DNA of 64,000 nt, from the NCBI GenBank assembly GCA_963788935.1, contig CAWBIM010000006.1, positions 124,001 to 188,000 on the forward strand, given 5' to 3'. Source of the DNA: JAOPZW01 sp963788935 (lineage in GTDB: Bacteria; Actinomycetota; Thermoleophilia; Solirubrobacterales; Solirubrobacteraceae). Positions 17,347-28,014 of this stretch are shown here, piece by piece. A program made the translations under genes and the position numbers. The stretch's first letter is position 1. The number at the start of each line of letters is the position of its first letter. The notes beneath the pieces were generated by a model. It worked only from the letters and a program-made list of their open reading frames with translations. It searched no databases and had not been told where the DNA came from.

Positions 17347-19191
17347 ATGGAGGCGCACACCGCTCCCGGCGGCTACTTCGGCCGCGCCCTCGTCGTCGAC
17401 CTCGCGGACGCGCGTGGCGCGACGCTGCCCCTGCCCGATCACATCCTCCGCGCGTACATCGGCGGCGCGGGCCTGGGAGCGTGGCTCATGCACGAGCTCG
17501 CCCCGCCCGGTGTCGACCCCCTGGGGCCCGACGCGCCCCTCGCGTTCTGCTTCTCGCCCCTCGTCGGCACGCCGCTGACCACGAGCGCGAAGTTCGCCGT
17601 CGTGGCCAAATCTCCCTTGACCGGCCTGCTCAACGATGCGCTCGCCTCGAGCCACTTCGCGATCGCCGGCAAGCTGACGGGTCACGACGCGATCGTCGTC
17701 AAAGGCGCCTGCGCGGAGCCCTCGGTCCTGCTGGTCGACGGCGACGGCCCGCGCCTCGAGCCGGCCGGCGACCTCTGGGGGCTGTCCGCCGACGAGGCCG
17801 AGCAGCGGCTGCGCGAGCGACTCGGCAAGGCCTGGCGAGTCGCATCGATCGGCCCGGCGGGCGAGAACCTCGTCAAGTACGCGACGGTCTCGCACGACGG
17901 CCGTCACGCGGGCCGCGGCGGGCTCGGCGCGGTGCTCGGCGCGAAGCTCCTCAAGGCGATCGCCGTGCGTCCGGGGGCGAAGGTCGCGACCGCCGATCCG
18001 AAGGCGGTCCTCGCCGCTGCCCGCGACCTGCGGCAGCGCTCGTTCGGCCCGGCGACGGCGAAGTACCGCGAGCTCGGCACGCTCGCGAACCTGCTGGCCT
18101 TCAATGCGATCGCCACGCTCCCGACCCGCAACTTCCAGGCCGCGACGTTCTCCGACGCCCCGCGCCTGGCCGCAGAGGAGCTCGCCGAGGCGCGCGGCGT
18201 CGCCCGCGACAGCTGCGCTTCGTGCTCCATCGGCTGCGAGCACATCTACAAGGGGGCCGGCGGGAAGCAGACCCGGGTCGAGTACGAGAACGTCTTCGCG
18301 CTCGGGCCGCTGTGCGGCGTCTCGGACCCGGACGCCGTCCTCGAGGCCAGCCGGCGCTGCGACGCGTACGGCATCGACACGATCTCGGCCGGCGGCACGA
18401 TCGCGTGGGCGATGGAGTGCGCCGAGCGCGGCCTCCTCGACGCGCCGTGGCTGCGCTTCGGCGACGCGGACGCGATGCTCCGCGCGCTCGACGAGATAGC
18501 CGTTCGCGAGGGCCTCGGCGCGCTCCTCGCCGAGGGCTCGCGGGCCGCGGCGGAGGAGATCGGCCAGGGGTCGGCGGCGTTCGCGCCGCACGTGAAGGGT
18601 CTCGAGCTCCCGGGCTACGAGCCGCGGACGCTGCAGGCCATGGCGCTGGGGCTCGCGGTCAACGCGCGCGGCGCCGACCACAACCGCTCGGGCGCCTACG
18701 AGGCCGACCTGTCCGGCCGCCACGACCGGCTCAACGGCGGCGCCCCCCACGTCGCGGCCGCGATCGTCACCGAGGACCGCGCCGCGGTCATGGACTCGCT
18801 CATCCTCTGCAAGTTCCTGCGCGGCGTGTTCGACGAGCCGTTCCCGGAGTGGGCGCGCCTGTTGAGCAGCGTCACCGGGTGGGACGTCGACGGCGAGGAG
18901 CTCGAGGCGACCGCCCGGCGGATCGTGCTCGCCAAGCGCGCGTTCAACGCCCGTGAGGGCTGGAAGCGGTCCGACGACGGACTGCCGGAGCGCTTCCTGA
19001 GCGAGCCGCTCGAGGTGGCGTCAGGGCGCACCGCGACGCTCACCCGCGAGCAGCTCGACGGGATGATCAGCGCCTATTACGAGAGCCGTGGCCTGGACAC
19101 ATCTGGAGCCCTCAAAACGGGTCAGATCGAGGATCTTCGCCTCGGGGTAGGCGAGGGAGTGACGCGTAGTATTCCGGCGACGGTCTCATAA
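17347..19191 (+). CDS. aor: Tungsten-type aldehyde ferredoxin oxidoreductase (AOR)
   Basis: The 614-residue protein has the family length and order: N-terminal domain (GGYFGRALVVDLADARGATL, AYIGGAGLGAWLMHELAP, TSAKFAVVAKSPLTG), then the [4Fe-4S] motif CASCSIGC with Cys290, Cys293 and Cys297, and a distant Cys488 in LILCKF. This CxxCxxxC plus distant Cys arrangement and its residue numbers are close to those of Pyrococcus AOR. NARGADHNRSGAY is the conserved cofactor/aldehyde-site loop. AOR converts aldehydes to acids, or acids to aldehydes, on a W-bis-pyranopterin. No ferredoxin-like aorA or FAD aorC partner is present; the neighbouring FDH diaphorase could take that role. Only 39 bases separate it from the formate dehydrogenase start. 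Confidence 0.85.
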   Translation: MEAHTAPGGYFGRALVVDLADARGATLPLPDHILRAYIGGAGLGAWLMHELAPPGVDPLGPDAPLAFCFSPLVGTPLTTSAKFAVVAKSPLTGLLNDALASSHFAIAGKLTGHDAIVVKGACAEPSVLLVDGDGPRLEPAGDLWGLSADEAEQRLRERLGKAWRVASIGPAGENLVKYATVSHDGRHAGRGGLGAVLGAKLLKAIAVRPGAKVATADPKAVLAAARDLRQRSFGPATAKYRELGTLANLLAFNAIATLPTRNFQAATFSDAPRLAAEELAEARGVARDSCASCSIGCEHIYKGAGGKQTRVEYENVFALGPLCGVSDPDAVLEASRRCDAYGIDTISAGGTIAWAMECAERGLLDAPWLRFGDADAMLRALDEIAVREGLGALLAEGSRAAAEEIGQGSAAFAPHVKGLELPGYEPRTLQAMALGLAVNARGADHNRSGAYEADLSGRHDRLNGGAPHVAAAIVTEDRAAVMDSLILCKFLRGVFDEPFPEWARLLSSVTGWDVDGEELEATARRIVLAKRAFNAREGWKRSDDGLPERFLSEPLEVASGRTATLTREQLDGMISAYYESRGLDTSGALKTGQIEDLRLGVGEGVTRSIPATVS

Positions 19192-19230
19192 CGTCCGCCC
19201 AGTGCAATCGAGGAGATACTGAGGAAAAAC

Positions 19231-22120
19231 GTGGCCATCTCGACGCCTGCGCCAACCGAGATCAAGACCGTCAGCCTCACCATCGACGGCCAAGAGGTCA
19301 CCGTCCCCGAGGGGACGACGATCTGGACGGCCGCGAAGGACGCCGGCATCGAGATCCCGGTGCTCTGCCACGACGAGCGCTACGACCCGGTCGGCGTGTG
19401 CCGGCTGTGCGTCGTCGACGTCGGCGCGCGCGTGTACGCGGCGTCGTGCGTCCGCCCGTGCGAGGACGGGATGGAGGTCAAGACGGCGACGCCCGAGCTC
19501 GACCGCAACCGCGCGGAGCTCACCGAGCTGCTGCTGGTCGACCAGCCGCCGGTCGAGGAGGACCCCAAGGAGACGACGACGGCGGACAACGAGCTGCTCG
19601 TGCTCGTGCGCCAGTACGGCCTGCAGCGGGACGAATCGGAGCTGGCCTGCGGAACCGGTCGCGGCGAGGACCACTCGAACCCCGTGATCTCGGTCAACCA
19701 CGACGCCTGCATCCTCTGCGACCGCTGCGTGCGTGCCTGCGACGACATCCAGGGCAACGACGTCATCGGCCGCTCGGGCAAGGGCTATACGACGCGGATC
19801 GCCTTCGACCTCAACGACCCGATGGGCGAGTCCTCCTGCGTGACGTGCGGCGAGTGCGTCGCCGCCTGTCCGACGGGCGCGCTGACCAACAAGCCGATCG
19901 GCGGCGTGCCGATCCGCCCGCGCGAGGAGCTGCGCCAGGTCGACTCGGTCTGCCCGTACTGCGGCGTGGGTTGCGCCTTGACGTTCAACGTGGACGACGA
20001 GCGCAAGGCGATCGCCTACGCCGACGGCCGCCCGCAGCCCGGCTCGCAGAGCCGGCTCTGCGTCAAGGGCCGCTACGGCTGGGACTACTCGTTCTCCAAG
20101 CAGCGCCTCACGACGCCGCTCATCCGCCGCGAGTCGAGCTACCCGAAGGGCGCCTTGAGCAGCGACGTCCGCGGTGAGGAGGACCGCGGCGGCCGGCGGC
20201 GCAAGCCCGGCGGCCTCGTGGACTACGAGGAGGTCCTGCCGCACTTCCGCGAGGCGACCTGGGAGGAGGCTCTCGATCTCACCGCCTCGCGCCTGAAGGA
20301 GATCCACGCCGAGCACGGTTCCGCGGCGATCGCGGGCTTCGGGTCGGCGAAGTGCTCCAACGAGGAGGCCTACCTCTTCCAGAAGCTGATCCGCGCCGGC
20401 TTCGGGACGAACAACATCGACCACTGCACGCGGCTGTGCCATGCGTCGAGCGTCGCGGCGCTGTTCGAGGGCGTCGGCTCCGGCGCGGTGTCGACGACGT
20501 ACGGTGACATCGTCAACGCCGACGTCGCGATCCTCGCCGGCACGAACACGACGGCGAACCATCCCGTCGCGTCGTCGTTCTTCAAGCAGGCCCGCCGCCG
20601 CGGGACGAAGCTCATCGTCGTCGATCCCCGCCGGGAGCGGATCGCCGACCACGCCGACGTCTACTGCCAGCTCAAGCCCGGGACCGACGTCGCGTTCTAC
20701 AACGGCGTCATGCACGAGGTCATCAAGCTCGGCCTCGTCGACCGCGAGTTCATCGCCGAGCGCACCTCGAACTACGACGCGCTGGCCGAGCTGCTCGAGG
20801 AGTACACGCCCGAGCGCGCCGAGCAGATCACCGGCATCGACGCCGACACGATCCGCCTCGTGGCCCGGATGTGGGGCGAGGCCGGCGCCGGCGTCATCTA
20901 CTGGGGCATGGGCATCTCGCAGCACACCACGGGCACGGACAACGCCCGCTGCCTCATCGCGATGTGCTCGATCACCGGCCACGTCGGCAAGCCGGGCACC
21001 GGCCTGCATCCGCTGCGCGGCCAGAACAACGTCCAGGGCGCGTCCGACGCGGGCCTGATCCCGATGTTCTATCCCGACTACCAGCCGGTGGACGCCGACA
21101 GCGTGCGCGAGCGCTTCGAGTCCGCGTGGCATCGCGAGCTCGACCCGAACAAGCGGTCTCACGGTCACGGAGATCGTCGCCTCCGCGCTCCAGGGCGGCG
21201 TGCGCGGGATGTACATGATGGGTGAGAACCCGTTCCTGTCGGACCCGAACATCAACAAGGTCCGCAAGGCCCTGAGCACGCTCGACTTCCTCGTCGTCCA
21301 GGACATCTTCCTCACCGAGACGGCCGAGTTCGCCGACGTGATCCTGCCCGCGACGACGTTCATCGAGAAGGACGGCACGTACACGAACACCGACCGGCGC
21401 GTGCAGATCGGCCGCAAGGTCCTCGACCCGCCGGGCGAGGCGCGCGAGGACTGGCGGATCATCCAGGAGATCTCCAACCGCGTCGGTCTGCCGATGGATT
21501 ACTCGCACCCGTCGGAGGTCTTCGACGAGCTCGTCTCGCTCATGCCCAATTACGCGGGCCTGAAGTACGACAACCTCGGGTCGACGGGCAAGCTCTATCC
21601 GAACCCCGACCCGGTCAACACCGACGGGACGGTCGTCCTGTTCGACGAGCGCTTCGGCACCGAGGACGGCCTGGCGCATCTCGTGCCGGCCGAGTGGCTG
21701 CCCGCGAAGGAGCTGCCGTCGGAGGAGTTCCCCTGGATCCTCAACACCGGCCGCCTGCTCGAGCACTGGCACACGGGCTCGATGACGCGCCGGTCCTTCG
21801 CGCTGGACTCCATCCAGCCCGAGCCGCACATCTACCTGAACCCCGACGACGCCAAGGCGATGGGCGTCACGGACGGGGACTTCGTGCGCGTGACGTCGCG
21901 GCGCGGGACGATCGAGACCCGCGCCCGCCTGTCGCACCGCGACACGCCGGGGACGTGCTTCATGCCGTTCCACTTCCGCGAGGCGGCGGCGAACCTCCTG
22001 ACGATCGACGAGATCGATCCGACGGGCAAGATCCCCGAGTTCAAGTTCTGCGCCGTGCGGATCGAGAAGGTCGGCAGCACCGCGGTGCACGAGCCGCTGA
22101 CCGTGCGTGAGGGGGGCTGA
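19231..22120 (+). CDS. fdhA: NAD-linked formate dehydrogenase, catalytic subunit, Cys form, one frame change
   Basis: A protein of about 962 residues, like FdsA of soluble NAD-dependent formate dehydrogenases. Order: [2Fe-2S] domain (VPVLCHDERYDPVGVCRLC start region, residues ~10-90), a NuoG-type and two [4Fe-4S] clusters (CILCDRCVRACDD; CVTCGECVAACPTGAL), the pterin [4Fe-4S] domain (CPYCGVGC), then the bis-MGD domains. The active-site residue is Cys403 (TGC at 20437-20439) followed by His in TRLCHASSV. The frame changes near 21157 (extra T after AAGCGG), splitting the C-terminal third. The GTG at 19231 has GAGGA/AGGAG sequences upstream. It follows AOR by 39 bases and precedes the diaphorase by 3, so all three are likely one transcript. 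Confidence 0.85.
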
Positions 22121-22123
22121 CCG

Positions 22124-23889
22124 GTGGCCACCGACGTCACGACGGGCGGCGACGGCAACGGCGACGGCCGACGGGGTCGGCCTCCGCGTCCAGCCGCGCT
22201 ATCCCGGCACCGAGGCGCGCGCCGGCAAGTTCCCGGGCCCGAGCCTGATCCCGGCGCTCAACGCGATCCAGCGTCGCGTCGGCTGGCTGCCGCGCGAGGA
22301 GCTCGTGGCGCTCTCGCGCGACGTGCGCCGCCCGCTGTACGAGATCGAGGGCCTGATCTCGTTCTATCCGCACTTCCGCACCTCGCCACCGAAGGCGGTC
22401 CAGCTCGCCGTCTGCCATGACCTCACGTGCTGGCTGCACGGCTCCGACGACCGGATCCGCGCGGCGAAGGAGCGGTACGGCGACGACGTCGAGATCGAGA
22501 TCGTCGAGGTGTCATGCCTCGGGCGGTGCGACATCGCGCCGGCCGCCGCCGTCGACGAGCGCCCGCTGGCGATCGACGAGGCCGAGGCGGCGGTCGAGGC
22601 GGCTCGCGGCGGCGAGCGCGGCGAGACCGAGGCGCTGACCCGCTCCGGCGAGCGGCGCCCGAACGACCCCTACGAGTCGGCCGACGAGCACTACTCCGTC
22701 TTCCGTCGCGCGTTCGCCGGCGACCTGCGCCCGGAGGAGATCGTCCAGACGCTGAAGGACTCGGAGCTTCGCGGCATGGGCGGCGCGGGCTTCCCGACGG
22801 GCCAGAAGTGGGAGATCGTCGCCGGTCAGGAGCCGCAGCCGCATTACACGATCTGCAACGCGGACGAGTCCGAGCCGGGCACCTTCAAGGATCGCCAGAT
22901 CCTCGCCGAGCAGCCGCACCTCGTCCTCGAGGGCATGATGCTCGGCATGCTCGTGACGGGCTCGGAGGAGGGCTGGATCTTCATCCGTCACGAGTACGCC
23001 CCCGAGGAGCACGTGCTCGAGGCCGAGATCGAGCGCCTGCGCGGGGAAGGCCTGCTCGGCGACGACGTGCTCGGCACCGGCCGGCGCCTGCAGATCGAGA
23101 TCTTCACCTCCCCGGGCGGCTACATCCTCGGCGAGGAGTCGGCCCTGCTCGAGTGCATGGAGGGGCACCGCGGCGAGCCGCGCAACAAGCCGCCGTTCCC
23201 GGGCCTCTTCGGCCTCTGGGGCAAGCCGACGCTGATGAACTCCGTCGAGACGTTCGCCGACGTGCCGATCATCGTCGAGCGCGGCGCCGACTGGTGGAAG
23301 GAGCAGGGCGTCAACGGTGGCACGGGCCTGAAGTTCTTCGCCGTGTCCGGCCACGTCGCCAAGCCCGACGTCTACTGCGTGCGCGCCGGCTCGACCGCCC
23401 GGGACCTGATCGACCTCGCCGGCGGCGTGCCGGACGACCGCGAGGTCGGGCGCCATCCAGCCCGGCGGCGCCTCGTCGAACTTCCTCGGCCCGGACAGCC
23501 TCGACATCCCGCTCGACTGGAAGCCGCTGCAGGAAGCGGGCTCGATGCTCGGGTCCGGCGCGCTCATCGTCATGGCCGAGGGCACGAACCTCCTCGCCGC
23601 GGGGACCAACGTCCTGCGCTTCTTCCGCAACGAGTCGTGCGGCAAGTGTGTCCCCTGCCGCGTCGGCTCGACGAAGGCGCACACGATCCTCAGCGACCTG
23701 CTCGAGCAGGGCAAGGGCGTCGCGGACGTGCCCGAGAAGATCCCCCAGCTCGAGGAGACGCTCCGGATGACATCGATCTGCGGCCTCGGCCAGGTGGCGC
23801 TGGGGCCGGTCCTCAGCGTGCTGGGCATGGACCGCGGCGGCGCCGAGGCGCGCGAGCACCCGAAGGACCGCGAAGACACCGAGACGTAG
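22124..23889 (+). CDS. NuoE-NuoF fusion: NADH/formate dehydrogenase diaphorase subunit, two frame changes
   Basis: A protein of about 587 residues. Residues ~25-160 are a NuoE thioredoxin-fold [2Fe-2S] domain (LAVCHDLTCWLHG and EVSCLGRCDIAPA supply four Cys). Residues ~190-587 are NuoF: GGAGFPTGQKWEIVA binds NADH, ICNADESEPGTFKDR is the FMN motif, and the [4Fe-4S] ligands are in ESCGKCVPCRVGS and TSICGLGQ. It passes electrons between formate dehydrogenase and NAD, like FdsB plus FdsG in one chain. No extra ferredoxin domain is seen, which argues against an electron-bifurcating HydB type. Extra bases shift the frame near 22168 (close to the start) and near 23451. It follows the Cys-FDH with no real gap. 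Confidence 0.8.
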
Positions 23890-23898
23890 TCTTCGCCG

Positions 23899-25137
23899 AT
23901 GGCGGGCCCGGCGAGCCATCGCGAGTTCTTCGCGGTCCGGACCGTGGCCGAGACGCTCGCCGGCTTTCGGCCGGCGCGGCGGACTCCGGTCGAGACGGTC
24001 GCCCTCGCCGACGCGCACCGGCGCGCACCCGCCGAGCCGGTCCGTGCCCCGCACGACCTGCCGGGGTTCGCGCGCGCGACGGTCGATGGCTACGCCGTGC
24101 GCGCGGCGGACACGTACGGCGCGTCGGAGGGCCTTCCGAGCTATCTCGACGTGACCGGCGCCGTCGACGATGGGCCGCGCGCCGGAGGTCGTCGTCGCGC
24201 CGGGCAATGCGGTCGCGATGCCGACCGGCGGCGTCATGCCGGACGGCGCGGACGCGGTCGTCATGGTCGAGCACACGCAGGAGACGATGCCGGGGACGAT
24301 CGAGGTCGTCCGTCCCGTCGCGCCGGGCGACGGCCTGGTGCGCGCGGACGAGGACGCCCGCGCCGGGGTCGAGATCCTGCCCGCCGGCCGCCCGCTGCGG
24401 GCCCAGGACCTCGGGCTGCTCGCGGCTGCGGGGGTCACCGCGGTCAGCGTCCGGGCGCGGCCGCGCGTCGCGATCGTGTCGACCGGCGACGAGGTCGTCG
24501 CGCCCGCGACGGAGGATCTCGCCGTCGGCCAGGTCCGCGACGCGACCGCGTCGGCGCTCGCCGCGCTCGTCCGCGACGCCGGCGGCGACCCCGACCCGCG
24601 CGGCATCGTCCCGGACGACCACGACGCGCTCGCCGCCGTGCTCCGCGACGCCGTGGCCTCGTCCGACCTCGTCGTCGTCTCGGCCGGTTCGTCGGTCGGC
24701 GCGCGGGACGAGACGGCCGCCGTCGTCGCCGAGCCTGGGCCCGCCCGGGATCTGGGCCCACGGGATCGCGCTGCGCCCGGGCAAGCCGACGCTGCTGGCC
24801 GACTGCGGCGGTGTGCCGGTGCTCGGGCTGCCCGGCAACCCCCGCTCGGCGCTCGTCGTGTTCCGCATCGTCGGGATGCCGATCGTCCGGCTGGTCGGCG
24901 GGGTCGCGGAGCCGCCCGAACCGCGGGTCCGGGCGCGCCTCGGCGCGCGGCGTCCCGTCGGCCGCCGGTCGCCTCGACGTCGTGCAGGTCACCGTCCGCG
25001 ACGGGGTCGCGGCACCGCTGTTCGGGGCCTCGGCGCTCCTGACGATCCTCACGGCCGCGGACGGGTACATCGTCGTCCCGGACGACGCGACCGGGCTGCC
25101 CGAGGGCAGCGAGGTCGACGTCACCCTGTACACCTAA
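23899..25137 (+). CDS. moeA: MoeA molybdopterin molybdenumtransferase, three frame changes
   Basis: A MoeA of about 411 residues, with family segments VETVALADAHRRAPAEPV, FARATVDGYAVRAADTYGA, AMPTGGVMPDGADAVVMVE, RPRVAIVSTGDEVV and the C-terminal KPTLLADCGGVPVLGLPGNP. MoeA inserts molybdate or tungstate into adenylylated molybdopterin. The segment usually reading GQIRDSNS is here GQVRDATAS. Extra bases break the frame near 24175, 24734 and 24942; between them the protein is intact. It starts 9 bases after the diaphorase and is followed by a second, longer MoeA. Duplicate MoeA proteins next to AOR often divide W and Mo insertion. Confidence 0.8.
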   Translation: MAGPASHREFFAVRTVAETLAGFRPARRTPVETVALADAHRRAPAEPVRAPHDLPGFARATVDGYAVRAADTYGASEGLPSYLDVTGAVDDGPRAGGRRRAGQCGRDADRRRHAGRRGRGRHGRAHAGDDAGDDRGRPSRRAGRRPGARGRGRPRRGRDPARRPPAAGPGPRAARGCGGHRGQRPGAAARRDRVDRRRGRRARDGGSRRRPGPRRDRVGARRARPRRRRRPRPARHRPGRPRRARRRAPRRRGLVRPRRRLGRFVGRRAGRDGRRRRRAWARPGSGPTGSRCARASRRCWPTAAVCRCSGCPATPARRSSCSASSGCRSSGWSAGSRSRPNRGSGRASARGVPSAAGRLDVVQVTVRDGVAAPLFGASALLTILTAADGYIVVPDDATGLPEGSEVDVTLYT

Positions 25138-25172
25138 GGACGTCCGCCGGGCGCGGCGGACCTCACCGACCC

Positions 25173-27087
25173 ATGGCGACCACGCCCTTCATCCACGACG
25201 TCCCCGCCGCCGAGGCGCTCGCCGCCTGGCGCGCGGCGTGCGCCGCCGCGGGCTGTCCCGCTCGCGTGGAGGTCGTGCGCCTCGACCTGCACGAGGCCGT
25301 CGGCCGCGTCACGGCCGAGCCGGTGTGGGCGACGCGGTCCTCGCCCTCGTTCGACGCATCGGCCATGGACGGCATCGCCGTGCGCGCGGCCGACACCGTC
25401 GGCGCGAGCGAGAGCACGCCGGTCTTCCTCGACCCGGGCACGTTCGCCGTGGTCGACACCGGCGATCCGCTGCCGGAGGACTTCGACGCGGTCGTCATGC
25501 GCGAGCACGTCCACCACGAGGCCGACGGCCGCGCGGAGCTGCGCGGGGCGGTCGCGCCCTACCAGCACGTGCGCTCGATCGGGGAGGACGTCAGCGCCGG
25601 CGAGCTGCTGCTGCCCGAGGGTCACCGCCTGCGGGCCGTCGACGTCGCCGCGGCCGCGGCCGCCGGCGCCGTGGACGTCGCCGTCCGCCGCCGCCCGCGT
25701 GGTCGCCGTGCTGCCGACCGGCGACGAGATCCGCCCGGTCGGCACCGACGCGGCGCCAGGCGTGATCCTCGACACGAACTCGCTCATGCTCGTGGCGCAG
25801 GCCGAGGCGGCCGGGTGTGAGGCCATGCGCACGGAGATCGTCCCGGACGACCCGGAGCGGATCGCCGCGGCCGTGGCGGCGGCAGCCGAGGTGGCCGACC
25901 TCGTGATCGTCGTCGCCGGCTCGAGCGCCGGGCGCGACGACCACACGGCCGCGGTCGTCGAGCGGCTCGGCACGCTCGCCGTCCACGGCGTCGCGGTGCG
26001 GCCCGGCCATCCGGTCGTCATGGGCACGATCGGGACGACGCCGGTCCTCGGTGCGCCCGGCTATCCGGTGTCGGCCGCGCTCACCTTCGACATCTTCGCC
26101 GCGCCCGTGCTCGCCGCCCTCGAGGGCGCGGCCCCGGCGGAGCATCCGCGCGCTCGGGCGCGGATCGCGCGCAAGCTCGCGTCCTCGATGGGGATGGACG
26201 ACTGGGTGCGAGTGCGCCTCGGGCGGGTCGGCGACGAACTCGTCGCGACCCCGCTGCCGCGCGGAGCGGGCGTGCTCACGTCGCTCGTCCGCGCCGACGG
26301 TCTCCTCGTCGTGCCCGCGGGCCTCGAGGGCCATCACGCCGGGGCCGAGGTCGACGTGCGGCTCCTGCGGGGCGTGGGGGAGATCGACCGCACGATCGTC
26401 GCGATCGGCTCCCACGATCTCGTGCTCGACCTCGCCGCCTCCGCGATGCGCGCCGTCGATCCGGGCGTCACGCTCGCCTCCTCGAACGCGGGGTCGCTCG
26501 GCGGCCTGGTCGCGCTCCGCGACGGGCTCTGCCACATCGCGGGCTCGCACCTGCTCGATCCCGGGACCGGCGAGTACACGCTGCCCTACGTCGACCGGGT
26601 CCTCGGCGACGCCGACGTCGCGATCGTGCGCCTCGTCCACCGCGAGCAGGGGGTGATCGTCGCCCCGGGCAATCCGCGCGGGATCGCCGGCATCGAGGAT
26701 CTCACGCAGCCGGGCCTGCGCTACGTGAACCGCCAGCGCGGCGCGGGCACGCGCGTCCTGCTCGACCACGAGCTGCGCCGCCGCGAGATCGCCCCCGACG
26801 CGATCGCGGGCTACGCGCGCGAGGAGCACACACACCTCGCGGTGGCCGCCGCGATCGCCGCGGGCCGCGCCGACGCCGGCCTGGGCGTGCTCGCGGCCGC
26901 GCGCGCGTTCGGCCTCGACTTCCTGCCGGTCACGCGCGAGCCCTACGACCTCGTCCTGCGGACGGAGACGCTCGACGACCCCGTCACCGCGCCGCTCTGG
27001 GCGCTGCTCGAGGACCCGGGCTTTCGCACGGCTGTCGAGGGGCTGGGCGGCTACGGCACGGCGGAGATGGGACGCCGGGTTCGCTGA
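25173..27087 (+). CDS. MoeA fused to a periplasmic-binding-protein-like domain, one frame change
   Basis: A protein of about 637 residues. Residues ~1-400 are MoeA (FDASAMDGIAVRAADTVGA, VVAVLPTGDEIRPVG, VIVVAGSSAGRDDHTAAVV, VLGAPGYPVSAALTFD). Residues ~410-637 are a PBP-superfamily domain related to molybdate/tungstate sensors (AIGSHDLVLDLAASAM, SSNAGSLGGLVALRDG, HREQGVIVAPGNPRG, YVNRQRGAGTRVLLDHEL). The fusion is known in actinobacteria and archaea; the PBP part probably selects or delivers oxyanion or pterin. The frame changes near 25690 by one extra C. The same PBP domain occurs in the GntR regulator and in the third MoeA of this locus. It is convergent with tupC. Confidence 0.8.
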
Positions 27088-27093
27088 GGCGGG

Positions 27094-28014
27094 TCAGCGC
27101 GGGAAGCTGACGCCGCCGAGCAGCCGGACGCCGACCTCGGCGCCGGCCGGCGGCCCCGGGGCGGGCGCCAGCGCGACGAGGCGCCCCCGGTCGAGCACCA
27201 GCTCGACCCGCACGCCGTCCTCGACCGGCACGAGCCGGGTGACCCGCGCGCGCAGCGGGGCATCGGAGTCGAGCGCCACGTCCTGCGGGCGCAGGAGGCG
27301 GACGGCGCCCGGCTCATCGAGGCGCCCGGCGAACCCGACGAACGCGGCGACCTCGGGCGTCGGCGGCGTCCCGAAGACGGTCGCGGGCGGACCGTCGGCG
27401 GCGACGCGGCCGTCGAGCATCACGACGACGCGGTCGGCCAGCGCCCACGCCTCGGCGCGGTCATGGACGACGACGAGCGTGGCGCGGCGCACGTCGCGGA
27501 GGACCGAGGCCGCGTCGTAGAGCAGCTCGGCGCGGGTCGGCGCGTCGAGGCCGGCGAACGGCTCGTCGAGCAGGAGCGCGTCGGCACCCAGCGCCAGCGC
27601 GCGAGCGAGGTGGACGCGGCGCGCCTCCCCGCCCGAGAGCGCCCGCGCGGGCCGGTCGGCCAGCGCGCGTGCCCCCATCGCGTGCAGGGCGGCGAGGGCG
27701 CGGTCGCGCCGGTCACGGCGCGGCACGCCCCACCACGCCAGCGCGGCCTCCACGTTCGCCCGGGCGGTGCGCTGGGCGAGCGCCGGTGCCTGCAGGGCGG
27801 CGGCGACGCGGCCGCGGCGCTCGACGGCCCCGCGGGTCGCGGGCAGCTGCCCACCGAGCGCGGCCAGCAGCGTCGACTTCCCGGCACCGTTCGGGCCGAT
27901 GACCACGACGACGTCGCCGGTCGTCAGCGCCAGGTCGACGTCGCGGACGACCTCCACGCCGGCCCGCGCGACGGCGAGGCCGCGCGCCTGCACCACGGGC
28001 TCTGCCGCCGTCAC
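27094..28014 (-). CDS. tupC: Tungstate ABC transporter ATPase (TupC-like)
   Basis: The 306-residue protein is an ABC ATPase: Walker A IGPNGAGKSTLL, signature LSGGEARRVHLARAL, Walker B LLLDEPFAGLDAP and switch His in LVVVHDRAEAW. The C-terminal ~80 residues form a TOBE/OB-like regulatory extension (ALDSDAPLRARVTRLV, VRVELVLDRGRLVALAP). It powers the TupB permease. GTG at 28014 overlaps the tupB stop (GTGA), so the start is well fixed. Order tupA-tupB-tupC in one overlapping operon and neighbouring AOR/MoeA genes support tungstate rather than molybdate as cargo. Confidence 0.85.
   Translation of the reverse strand: MTAAEPVVQARGLAVARAGVEVVRDVDLALTTGDVVVVIGPNGAGKSTLLAALGGQLPATRGAVERRGRVAAALQAPALAQRTARANVEAALAWWGVPRRDRRDRALAALHAMGARALADRPARALSGGEARRVHLARALALGADALLLDEPFAGLDAPTRAELLYDAASVLRDVRRATLVVVHDRAEAWALADRVVVMLDGRVAADGPPATVFGTPPTPEVAAFVGFAGRLDEPGAVRLLRPQDVALDSDAPLRARVTRLVPVEDGVRVELVLDRGRLVALAPAPGPPAGAEVGVRLLGGVSFPR

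Noticed and set aside
20437..20439. Second Sec site in the first formate dehydrogenase
   Set aside because: The codon is TGC, an ordinary Cys, and I saw no SECIS-like hairpin after it.
21140..21215. Programmed frameshift in the Cys formate dehydrogenase
   Set aside because: No slippery heptamer or nearby stop is seen, and the same one-base change recurs in many unrelated genes of the window.
22124..23889. Electron-bifurcating diaphorase (HydB/HylB type)
   Set aside because: No extra C-terminal ferredoxin-like clusters follow the NuoF part, which such subunits have.
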